A DNA stretch of 6,690 nt from Planctomycetota bacterium (GTDB lineage: Bacteria; Planctomycetota; Planctomycetia; Pirellulales; UBA1268): positions 1 through 6,690 of the forward strand of contig QWPO01000156.1 of NCBI GenBank assembly GCA_003669255.1. Reading direction: 5' to 3'. The notes under the pieces were generated by a model. The model saw only the letters and a list, made by a program, of their open reading frames with translations. It was not told the origin of the DNA and searched no databases. Numbering within the stretch: position 1 is the stretch's first letter; the number at the start of each line of letters is the position of its first letter. The translations under genes and the position numbers were made by a program. This document shows positions 1 to 5,323 of this stretch, piece after piece.

Positions 1-110
1 AGTCCACTCATGGTATCGCCGCGCCGCTGCTTGAGGCGACCGCGAGGGGCTGCCCGGGCAGCCCCTCGCGGTCGCCTCAAGCAGCGGCGCGGCGATACCA
101 TGAGTGGACT
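1..110. repeat. Perfect 110-bp inverted repeat (55-bp arms, no loop)
   Basis: Bases 1-55 are the exact reverse complement of bases 56-110, with no mismatch and no spacer; the centre is TGCCC|GGGCA. The symmetry stops at base 110, directly before the ATG of the first gene, and cannot be followed left of base 1. Long perfect palindromes without a spacer are unstable in living bacteria. One that starts at the very first base suggests a fold-back join or a contig-end artefact, and an arm of exactly 55 is also a common assembly k-mer size. A true hairpin end or a recent inverted duplication remains possible. The frame of the first gene stays open through the whole palindrome. The sequence is directly visible; its origin is inference. 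Confidence 0.95.
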
Positions 111-1148
111 ATGACATCCTCACAACGTCTTTCCGTGCCCGTGGCCATGGCCGCACTGATGCTGCTGATGCCATCGGCGACTGCCGACAACGCCACCACC
201 ACCCGCACGTTCGCCGTCGGTGACGCGCGGATCGACGTTGTCGCCACCGTGTTTCCGGCGACCACCGAGCCGTTGAAGGTGGCCTTCGTGAGCGTGCACG
301 ACGACGAAGAGACCGCGGTCGAGGCCGCCGGCGATGTGCTCCGCGACCTTGGCGGACGCCTCGTCGAACTGCGGCACACGGGCGACCGCGAGGTGGCATT
401 CCGGCTCGGCAGCACGGAGCATCGCATCGATCCCAACCGCATTTTCACGCCTGCCGGTCGCCGGGCGACGCTCGCGGCTCTTTCCACCTGGTCGCAGCCC
501 GCCGACGACGTCGTGGCCGCCTTCACCGACGAACTGCTCTCGACGCTCGCGATCGACGACGTCGACGTGATCGTGGCCCTCCACAACAACACGCCCGACC
601 GCTACACGGCGGCGAACTACGCCCCAGGCGGTTCACTCGCAGCCGACGCCGCCAGGGTCAGCCTCCGACCCGGCGGAGACGCCGACGACTTCTTCTTCGT
701 CACCGACCCAGGGCTCTTCGACGCCCTCGCCGCTCGCGGCCATTCCGTCATCCTCCAGAACGAGGCCACCGTGAACGACGACGGGTCGCTCTCGGTCTGG
801 TGCGGACGGATGCAGATCCCCTACGTGAACGTCGAGGCGGAGCACGGCCACCGCACCGAGCAGGTTGCAATGCTCCGCGACCTTGCGGCGGCGATCGCCG
901 AGCGGCCTCCGCACCGTGGCTCACGAACAGCCGCGGCCCCGCCACCGGGCTGCGAACTCGTCGATCTCGCCGACATCGACCCGTCGTTCGTGATCGACAA
1001 CCGCTATGCCACCACCGACAACGTCACCGGCATCCGGCTCTATCCCACCAACACCATCTACCTGGAGCGGTCGGCCGCGGAACGGCTCGCACGCGTGCAG
1101 GCCTCGCTTCGCGGGCAAGGGCTCGGCCTGAACGTATTCGACGGCTAG
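111..1148 (+). CDS. N-terminal part: exported M14/AstE-like zinc hydrolase domain plus start of M15D
   Basis: This is the 345-residue product made if the TAG terminates. M-T-S-S-Q-R followed by a hydrophobic stretch (about residues 9-21) and P-S-A-T-A-D looks like a complete Sec signal peptide, which supports the ATG at 111 although the frame is open upstream and no clear Shine-Dalgarno sequence is seen. The mature domain has S-V-H-D-D-E (H63, E66), then D-P-N-R-I-F-T (107-113), then V-A-L-H-N-N (H158), then N-V-E-A-E-H-G-H (240-247). This order fits the H-x-x-E...H zinc site, the substrate-binding N-R pair and the late catalytic Glu of the M14 carboxypeptidase/succinylglutamate desuccinylase superfamily. 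The specific substrate is unknown; an amide or peptide bond in the cell envelope is a reasonable guess. Residues 282-345 are the beginning of the dipeptidase domain and would be left as a useless stub. Confidence 0.75.
   Translation: MTSSQRLSVPVAMAALMLLMPSATADNATTTRTFAVGDARIDVVATVFPATTEPLKVAFVSVHDDEETAVEAAGDVLRDLGGRLVELRHTGDREVAFRLGSTEHRIDPNRIFTPAGRRATLAALSTWSQPADDVVAAFTDELLSTLAIDDVDVIVALHNNTPDRYTAANYAPGGSLAADAARVSLRPGGDADDFFFVTDPGLFDALAARGHSVILQNEATVNDDGSLSVWCGRMQIPYVNVEAEHGHRTEQVAMLRDLAAAIAERPPHRGSRTAAAPPPGCELVDLADIDPSFVIDNRYATTDNVTGIRLYPTNTIYLERSAAERLARVQASLRGQGLGLNVFDG
1146..1148 (+). other. In-frame amber codon inside the D-G-Y-R-P motif
   Basis: TAG at codon 346 lies between F-D-G (GTATTCGACGGC) and R-P-L (CGGCCGCTC). 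VanX-family enzymes have D-G-Y-R-P here, and the Arg (Arg71 in enterococcal VanX) is needed for catalysis, so the stop sits next to an essential residue. The five complete termini in this window are TGA or TAA, never TAG, which is too small a sample to argue for amber reassignment. Confidence 0.9.
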
Positions 1149-1181
1149 CGGCCGCTCGCCATCCAAAAAGCTCTCTGGAAG

Positions 1182-1532
1182 GTGAAGCCCGACCCGCGAT
1201 ACGTAGCCGACCCGGCGCAGGGCTCCCGGCACAATCGTGGCTCGGCGGTGGACGTCACCCTCGTCGACGCGGAGGGCCGCGAGCTGCCGATGCCGTCGGC
1301 CTTCGACGAGTTCAGCGAGCGATCGCACCTCGCCTTCGTCGATGCACCCGGTGACCTGCTCGCCAACCGCGAGACGCTCCAGAAGGCGATGCGGGCCGAG
1401 GGATTCATCCCGCTGGCTACGGAGTGGTGGCACTTCGACGCCCCGGGCTGGCGGGCCTTTCCCGTGATGGATGCCAACCCGTACTCGGAGCCACTGTTCC
1501 CAGACAGCCGCCCGAAGAAGGAGTCGCCGTGA
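1182..1532 (+). CDS. C-terminal part: catalytic core of VanX-type D-Ala-D-Ala dipeptidase (fragment)
   Basis: The frame downstream of the TAG is open from 1149. GTG at 1182 is the first possible restart and has only a weak GGA upstream, so independent translation is doubtful. In whole-gene numbering it carries S-R-H-N-R-G-S-A-V-D (372-381; H374 and D381 are the predicted zinc ligands) and T-E-W-W-H-F-D (437-443; E438 catalytic base, H441 third zinc ligand). These are the S-x-H-x-x-G-x-A-x-D and E-x-x-H signatures of peptidase M15D. The enzyme cleaves D-alanyl-D-alanine; family roles are vancomycin resistance, D-Ala recycling and wall turnover. A restarted fragment would lack the catalytic Arg347, so it should be inactive alone. 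All metal ligands are intact, so the domain was under selection until very recently or still is. Confidence 0.7.
   Translation: MKPDPRYVADPAQGSRHNRGSAVDVTLVDAEGRELPMPSAFDEFSERSHLAFVDAPGDLLANRETLQKAMRAEGFIPLATEWWHFDAPGWRAFPVMDANPYSEPLFPDSRPKKESP
1518..1523 (+). promoter_or_regulatory. Shine-Dalgarno AAGGAG setting the GTG start at 1529
   Basis: AAGGAG lies 5 bases before GTG 1529-1531, inside the last codons of the upstream gene. It decides the start of the nuclease gene: the upstream in-frame ATG at 1424 has no such site and would bury the signal peptide. Confidence 0.8.
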
Positions 1533-2425
1533 GGATCCTCAGAGCCCTGTCGCCCGCGGTTGCCTGCGCCGCGGTCCTTGTCGCCACGGTCGCCACCGCC
1601 GCCGACGCACTCGTCGCGATTCCGGGATGCATGCTCGTGGCTGCCGATTGGGCCGACGGCGATAGCTTTCGCGTCCGCACCCCGGCCGGCGAGGAGCACA
1701 CCGTGCGTCTCTACGGCGCCGACTGCCTGGAACACCACGTGAACGACGAGACCGACGCCCGCCGGCTCCGGAGCCAGCGGCGTTACTTCGGGATCGCCGA
1801 AGCGGGATCCGACACCGCCGCGTCGATCGAGTTCGCGAAGCGACTCGGGGCGGAGGCGACGGCCGAGACCCGGCGGCTGCTCACCGATCCCTTCACGCTG
1901 CACACGAGCTTCGCAGACGGCCGCGGCGACGCCCGGTTCAAACGGATCTACGGCTTCGTGACCGACGCGAAGGGCCGCGACCTCGCCGAGCAGCTCGTCT
2001 CGAAGGGCCTCGCGCGGGCCTTCGGCGTGGCGCGGAGTACGCCGAAGGGCGATTCCGGCGACGAGTATCGCGAACGGCTCGCCGATCTGGAGCTCCAGGC
2101 CGCATCGCGACGGCTGGGCATCTGGGAGCACACCGACTGGGACAGAATGCCTGCGGAGCGGCGGATCGAACGAATGGAGGAACGCGAACTCCGTGACGCA
2201 ATCGACGGCACCGGGCCACCGCCCGCGGACTTCGTGCTCGACCCCAACACCGCCTCGCGAAACGATCTCATGCGGCTGCCCGGCGTGGGCGAGGCGCTCG
2301 CAAACCGGATCATGGAGCGGCGGCCCTACCGCCGCGTCGTTGATCTCCTCGAAGTGGATGGCATCGGGCCGGCGAAGTTCCGCGAACTGAAGGGGATGCT
2401 GCGAATCGAGGCGGCTGCGCCCTGA
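1529..2425 (+). CDS. Exported thermonuclease-like (SNase) protein with C-terminal ComEA-type helix-hairpin-helix
   Basis: The 298-residue protein is predicted to be a secreted or periplasmic nuclease. M-R-I-L-R followed by an Ala/Val-rich segment ending A-T-A-A-D-A (about 1-27) is a signal peptide. The SNase fold spans about 33-202: D-G-D (43-45), V-R-L-Y-G-A-D-C-L-E (59-68) and F-K-R-I-Y-G-F-V (137-144). By family alignment R60, D65, E68 and R139 correspond to Arg35, Asp40, Glu43 and Arg87 of staphylococcal nuclease, so the Ca-dependent phosphodiesterase site looks complete, with Cys-Leu instead of the usual Thr-Pro before the Glu. Residues 69-120 are a charged insertion longer than in the classical enzyme. 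After an Arg/Glu-rich linker (206-227), residues 237-292 form tandem helix-hairpin-helix motifs (L-P-G-V-G and V-D-G-I-G) of ComEA type, expected to hold double-stranded DNA. The 4-base GTGA overlap with the peptidase gene indicates translational coupling. Confidence 0.88.
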   Translation: MRILRALSPAVACAAVLVATVATAADALVAIPGCMLVAADWADGDSFRVRTPAGEEHTVRLYGADCLEHHVNDETDARRLRSQRRYFGIAEAGSDTAASIEFAKRLGAEATAETRRLLTDPFTLHTSFADGRGDARFKRIYGFVTDAKGRDLAEQLVSKGLARAFGVARSTPKGDSGDEYRERLADLELQAASRRLGIWEHTDWDRMPAERRIERMEERELRDAIDGTGPPPADFVLDPNTASRNDLMRLPGVGEALANRIMERRPYRRVVDLLEVDGIGPAKFRELKGMLRIEAAAP

Positions 2426-2439
2426 CCGAATCAGCGGTC
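2424..2439 (+). terminator. Weak hairpin after the nuclease gene
   Basis: GACCG-AATCAG-CGGTC forms a 5-bp stem with a 6-base loop starting inside the stop codon. There is no U-tract, only TTT at 2444-2446, so an intrinsic terminator is only possible. Confidence 0.25.
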
Positions 2440-2460
2440 GGGAGTTTGAACTGGCATAAA

Positions 2461-2479
2461 GGCAGTCCCGAGCGGGAGG
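2461..2479 (+). repeat. 19-base companion repeat, copy 1
   Basis: GGCAGTCCCGAGCGGGAGG is repeated identically at 2651-2669. It contains a small hairpin, TCCCG-AG-CGGGA (2466-2477). It precedes palindrome A by 15 bases. Confidence 0.9.
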
Positions 2480-2494
2480 TAGCCCAGGAAGGCA

Positions 2495-2513
2495 CACAGG
2501 TTGACAACCTGTG
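2495..2513. repeat. REP-like palindrome A
   Basis: CACAGGTT-GAC-AACCTGTG has perfect 8-bp arms and a 3-base loop, followed by CTACGAG. The arms and the CTACG flank are identical to copies B and C. Confidence 0.92.
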
Positions 2514-2556
2514 CTACGAGGGACAGCGAGGGGCTGCCCGTGCCCGAGAGCCGGCG

Positions 2557-2620
2557 TTGCTGGTCGAGCGCAGCCAGGATGGCGAAGCGAGAGCGGCATC
2601 GAGTGAGTCGAGGGCAGGAT
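2557..2620. repeat. Two diverged AGGAT-loop hairpins
   Basis: Two small palindromes with the same loop, GCCA-GGA-TGGC and GGGCA-GGA-TGCCC, lie about 45 bases apart. Each is preceded by TCGAG and followed by a CGA/GCGAA-rich stretch. They look like old copies of one unit, separate from the CACAGGTT palindromes. Confidence 0.5.
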
Positions 2621-2650
2621 GCCCGAGGCGAACGTCCGGCGACGGGCATG

Positions 2651-2669
2651 GGCAGTCCCGAGCGGGAGG
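2651..2669 (+). repeat. 19-base companion repeat, copy 2
   Basis: This is identical to 2461-2479 and lies 9 bases before palindrome B. The last ten bases, GAGCGGGAGG, occur a third time at 2741-2750, just after palindrome C. Confidence 0.9.
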
Positions 2670-2678
2670 CCAAATACA

Positions 2679-2697
2679 CACAGGTTGAAAACCTGTG
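2679..2697. repeat. REP-like palindrome B
   Basis: CACAGGTT-GAA-AACCTGTG followed by CTACG. The loop differs from copies A and C by one base while both arms are unchanged, which suggests that the stem is what is conserved. Confidence 0.92.
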
Positions 2698-2717
2698 CTA
2701 CGCCGGAGTGAAAAACA

Positions 2718-2736
2718 CACAGGTTGACAACCTGTG
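2718..2736. repeat. REP-like palindrome C
   Basis: CACAGGTT-GAC-AACCTGTG followed by CTACGAGCGGGAGG. It starts 39 bases after copy B and lies 35 bases from the stop codon of the SNF2 gene, so on that transcript it forms a hairpin shortly after the end of translation. Confidence 0.92.
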
Positions 2737-2770
2737 CTACGAGCGGGAGGCGGAGGCCCGTCCAGCGTCG

Positions 2771-4525
2771 TTACGCCGCCGCCCGTTGCCGGGGCGGCGC
2801 GAGCTTGAAGAGCGCGAAGAGGTCATCCGCTGTCAGCCCCGCCGACGCGGGCTCGCCGGCCTGCGACAGGATCGTCTCGGAGAGATCCCGCTTGCGGCGG
2901 AGCACCTCGTCGATCCGCTCTTCGATCGTGTCCACGGAGAGGAACCGTGTGACGGTCACCGCGCCGGCCGCACCGATGCGATGCGCGCGGTTGATCGCCT
3001 GATCCTCGACGGCCGGGTTCCACCAACGGTCAAAGAGGAACACGTACTGCGAGAACTGCAGGTTCAACCCCACGGCCCCAGCCCCGTACGACAGGAGCAG
3101 CACCGAGTGCTTCTTCTCGTGCTTGAATCGCCGGATTGCCTCGTCGCGGGCCACGGTTGACATCCCGCCGTGGTATTGGATCGCGCCGAACTTACCGAGC
3201 GCCCCCTCGAGCCGGCCGAGTGTCTCCACCCACTGGCTGAACACGAGCGCCTTGCGGCCGCTGGCCTGCACCTCTTCCAGTTCCGCCTGGAGGCATTCGA
3301 GCTTTGCGCTCTCTCCCGTCGCGGTATCGAAGTTGCAGATCTGCTTGAGCCGCAGCACCAGTTCGAAAACGTGCTGGATCGTGGCCTCGCGGCCCATGTC
3401 GGCCAGCCGCAGCACTCCCTCCTCCTCCGCCCGGCGGTAGGTCTCGCGCTGCTCGGCCGTGAGTTCGATCCGCTCGTCGCGGTTGAGCCGCGGCGGCATG
3501 TCCTTGAGCACCTTGTCTTTCGTCCGCCGGAGGATGTGGTCGGAGACCGCCGCCCCCATCGCCTTCGGCGTCATCCGCTCGCTGATCTGCCCGGGGGCCA
3601 CGAACTCGAACAGGCCGACGAGGTCGTCGGCGCTGTTCTCGATCGGCGTGCCCGTCAGCGCCCATGAGCGGCGGCGGTCGAGCGAGCGGACGGATTGGTT
3701 GGTCTGGCTGGCGCGGTTCTTGATCCGCTGGGCCTCATCAAGCACCACGAGGTCGAACGACAGGCCAAGTTCGGCCACGAGGTCGCGGTCGCGGACCAGC
3801 ACCTCGTAGTTGGCGAGCTTCACCGGCACATCGGGCAGGCTCCACTGCCACCGCCGCCGCGGCTGGTCACCCTCGATCACGGCTACGACCAGTTCCGGTG
3901 CCCAGTCGGCCAACTCGCGGGCCCAGTTGGAGACGAGACCCTTCGGGCAGACCACGAGCACCCGCCGGGCCTCGCCACTCCGCACGAGCAGCCGGATCGA
4001 CGAGATCGCCTGCATCGACTTCCCGAGCCCCATCTCGTCGGCCAGCACAGCGGAGTGCCGCGGCACGAGAAAGGCCATGCCGTCGAACTGAAACGGGAAC
4101 GGCTGCCGCGGAAACTCGAGTTTCCCCGCGTGCAGCATCGTCTCGAGGTCGGGCTGGAGGAGGTAGAAGAACTTCTCGGAGAGCTTGACGACGTCGCGCG
4201 GCGGGGCGATCCGAATCCGCCGCGCGGCCGCGGGCGGCGGCGCGGCATCGACCGCCGCCGCCTCCGAAGGCTCAGCCAACCGCGGAACGCGAGGCGGTGC
4301 CACCGGCGCCGCCAGTGCCGGTGGCGTGAACTGGTAGCTCGTCACCTTGGGCCGTGCGAAGCCGAGATCGACGCGAACGACCACCGGCGGCGCTCCTGCG
4401 ATCGGCAACCGCAGGGCTGGTGGCCGTGGGATGCGCACGTCCACCGAAGGCAGCACGCTGCACGGCCCGATCACCAGATCAGCGCCACGGATTGATCGCA
4501 CCGTGTTCACGGGTTTGTCGGTCAT
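2771..4525 (-). CDS. SNF2-family DEAD/DEAH-type helicase (dsDNA translocase ATPase)
   Basis: The 584-residue protein has both RecA-like lobes of the Snf2/Rad54 family. Lobe 1 has F-Q-F-D-G-M (145-150), Walker A D-E-M-G-L-G-K-S (163-170), L-D-E-A-Q (motif II, 262-266) and L-T-G-T-P-I-E-N (motif III, 290-297). Lobe 2 has K-A-L-V-F-S-Q-W (425-432), G-A-G-A-V-G-L-N-L-Q (motif V, 481-490) and Q-A-I-N-R-A-H-R-I-G (motif VI with arginine fingers, 509-518). Family members use ATP to move along duplex DNA and displace bound proteins; true strand unwinding is not expected. Residues 1-110 are Pro/Ala-rich, with no recognisable SWIM zinc finger or nuclease domain. The ATG at 4525 comes 11 bases after the stop of the upstream minus-strand gene with no strong Shine-Dalgarno sequence, suggesting coupled translation. 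No restriction, methylase or DISARM-type partner is nearby, so a repair or transcription role is as likely as defence. Confidence 0.93.
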   Translation of the reverse strand: MTDKPVNTVRSIRGADLVIGPCSVLPSVDVRIPRPPALRLPIAGAPPVVVRVDLGFARPKVTSYQFTPPALAAPVAPPRVPRLAEPSEAAAVDAAPPPAAARRIRIAPPRDVVKLSEKFFYLLQPDLETMLHAGKLEFPRQPFPFQFDGMAFLVPRHSAVLADEMGLGKSMQAISSIRLLVRSGEARRVLVVCPKGLVSNWARELADWAPELVVAVIEGDQPRRRWQWSLPDVPVKLANYEVLVRDRDLVAELGLSFDLVVLDEAQRIKNRASQTNQSVRSLDRRRSWALTGTPIENSADDLVGLFEFVAPGQISERMTPKAMGAAVSDHILRRTKDKVLKDMPPRLNRDERIELTAEQRETYRRAEEEGVLRLADMGREATIQHVFELVLRLKQICNFDTATGESAKLECLQAELEEVQASGRKALVFSQWVETLGRLEGALGKFGAIQYHGGMSTVARDEAIRRFKHEKKHSVLLLSYGAGAVGLNLQFSQYVFLFDRWWNPAVEDQAINRAHRIGAAGAVTVTRFLSVDTIEERIDEVLRRKRDLSETILSQAGEPASAGLTADDLFALFKLAPPRQRAAA

Positions 4526-4536
4526 GCCGGTGGCGT

Positions 4537-5049
4537 TTAGTGCCGCTGTGCCTCCTCGATCGCCGCGCGGATTCGTTCGAAAGGCTCGCGAAGATCGACG
4601 GCCTCGGCCAGCCGAGCCACCCGATCGCGGATCGCAGCCTCGTCGGCGGCGTCGTCAGCGTGCGTCGTGACGTGCGACTCGCCCACGGTAAATCCCGCCA
4701 CGACCGACTCGCCGTCGAGCGGCCGAACGAGCGCCACCGGGAGTTTCGTGTGTGGCCGGACGTGGAGCATCGCGTCGCAATCGGTGAGCACGATCGCGGG
4801 CGACGCCTTGCTCTCCCCAAGCAGCGCGCCGCCGATCTGCTGGCCGTGGAGGTGGCCGTGAAGCGTGGAGCCGTAGAGGATCTGCTGCGCGCGGCTCACC
4901 TTCACCGGGGCGGTGCAGTGAAACTCCAGCGGACGACCGAGGGCGTCCACCACGAGATAGCCGCCGAACAGGCCGTGCAGCGGCGAATCGACCGCCGTCA
5001 GGAATCCGAACACCGCTCCGTCGCCGCCTGGCTCCGCCTGCTGCTGCAT
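4537..5049 (-). CDS. Conserved-looking hypothetical protein (170 aa), operon partner of the SNF2 gene
   Basis: I recognise no named domain. The chosen ATG (5049, M-Q-Q-Q-A-E-P-G) has GAGG 5 bases upstream; the frame stays open to 5241, but that extension is Gly/Arg/Pro-rich and looks non-coding. The body is a compact alpha/beta pattern: F-G-F-L-T-A-V (15-21), F-G-G-Y-L-V-V-D-A-L-G-R-P-L-E-F-H-C-T-A-P-V (28-49), R-A-Q-Q-I-L-Y-G (53-60), then I-V-L-T-D-C-D-A (86-93). Two Cys (45 and 91) and a His cluster (64, 66, 68) could bind a metal, but this is speculative. There is no signal peptide, so it should be cytosolic. The last 30 residues form a charged helix. It looks like a family known mainly from planctomycetes (recollection, not searched). 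The 11-base spacing to the SNF2 gene implies co-transcription. Confidence 0.8.
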   Translation of the reverse strand: MQQQAEPGGDGAVFGFLTAVDSPLHGLFGGYLVVDALGRPLEFHCTAPVKVSRAQQILYGSTLHGHLHGQQIGGALLGESKASPAIVLTDCDAMLHVRPHTKLPVALVRPLDGESVVAGFTVGESHVTTHADDAADEAAIRDRVARLAEAVDLREPFERIRAAIEEAQRH

Positions 5050-5323
5050 GCCCGCCTCACTCCCTCGCCCAACGCGGCCGCCTTCCCTGGGGCCGCACGA
5101 GGCATCCCATCCATCGGGCGTCGCCGCCGCCCACTTGAACGGCCGCGGTCCACCGGGCCGACACCCCGCTGATTCACGGTCCCAGACGCGGGTGCCAAGC
5201 TGGGCAAACCCTGCCGATGGTGCCGACGACGGCGTTCGCACCGTGGAAAACCGACCCCGTCGCGCCTACGATAGATCTCCGGCGCGGGTGTTTTTGCCAC
5301 GCATGCCCCAGGATGGGAGACCC
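5050..5323. promoter_or_regulatory. Divergent intergenic region
   Basis: This 274-base gap separates the minus-strand hypothetical/SNF2 operon from the plus-strand coiled-coil gene and should contain both promoters. A good plus-strand promoter is visible at 5244-5272. On the minus strand I see only the GAGG ribosome site (5055-5058) and no convincing -10/-35 pair. No repeats were found here. Confidence 0.55.
5244..5272 (+). promoter_or_regulatory. Predicted sigma70-like promoter
   Basis: TGGAAA (5244-5249) and TACGAT (5267-5272) are separated by exactly 17 bases, the ideal spacing. The A+T-richer TACGATAGAT stands out in GC-rich surroundings. It would start transcription about 45 bases before the ATG at 5324. 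Confidence 0.55.

Larger units (their letters stand above)
111..1532 (+). pseudogene. Secreted M14-like / VanX-type (M15D) fusion peptidase, interrupted by an in-frame TAG
   Basis: Read through the single TAG at codon 346, this is one continuous 473-residue frame. It has a signal peptide (residues 1-26), an M14/AstE-like zinc hydrolase domain (about 32-263), a short Pro/Ala/Arg linker (about 264-279) and a complete M15D D-Ala-D-Ala dipeptidase domain (about 281-473). The second domain starts upstream of the stop with L-V-D-L-A-D-I-D and N-R-Y-A-T-T-D-N-V-T-G, and continues after it with the zinc-binding motifs. The family motif D-G-Y-R-P is therefore split, with TAG in place of the Tyr codon. 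A single base change from TAC or TAT explains this. No frameshift or other decay is visible, so it is a recent nonsense mutation, a sequence error, or a read-through codon. The true terminus is the TGA at 1530-1532, overlapping the next gene. Confidence 0.85.
2426..2770. repeat. Repeat-rich gap between convergent genes (REP-like cluster)
   Basis: These 345 bases lie between the ends of the nuclease gene (+) and the SNF2 gene (-) and contain no plausible gene. Two copies of a 19-base element, three copies of a CACAGGTT palindrome and two AGGAT-loop hairpins fill most of it. The order is 19-mer, palindrome A, diverged hairpin block (about 2525-2640), 19-mer, palindrome B, palindrome C. This resembles bacterial REP/BIME arrays, which favour gaps between convergent genes and can act as bidirectional transcript ends or protect 3' ends. 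No RAYT transposase gene is present in the window. Confidence 0.85.

Noticed and set aside
1144..1155. GCTAGCGGCCGC, adjoining NheI and NotI sites as in cloning polylinkers
   Set aside because: The flanking codons encode the expected D-G-[Y]-R-P-L motif in frame, so there is no inserted linker; the sites arise from G-stop-R-P codons. The coincidence does not alter the reading.
1145..2599. Long minus-strand open frame (484 codons) opposite the dipeptidase and nuclease genes
   Set aside because: It lies antisense to two genes with clear catalytic motifs, shows low-complexity Arg/Gly/Pro/Ala-rich composition and no domain, and is a typical shadow frame of high-GC DNA.
2461..2750. Possible CRISPR array
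   Set aside because: The palindromic units are unevenly spaced (184 and 39 bases), there are no uniform spacers, and no cas genes are present.
2501..3160. Plus-strand open frame through the repeat cluster into the SNF2 gene
   Set aside because: It translates the palindromes several times (N-L-C-Y repeats) and then the antisense of the SNF2 gene, so it is a by-product of repeats.
2771..4525. SNF2 gene as part of a defence island (DISARM-like)
   Set aside because: No methyltransferase, phospholipase D, DUF1998 protein or other defence partner is adjacent; the neighbours look like ordinary chromosomal genes.
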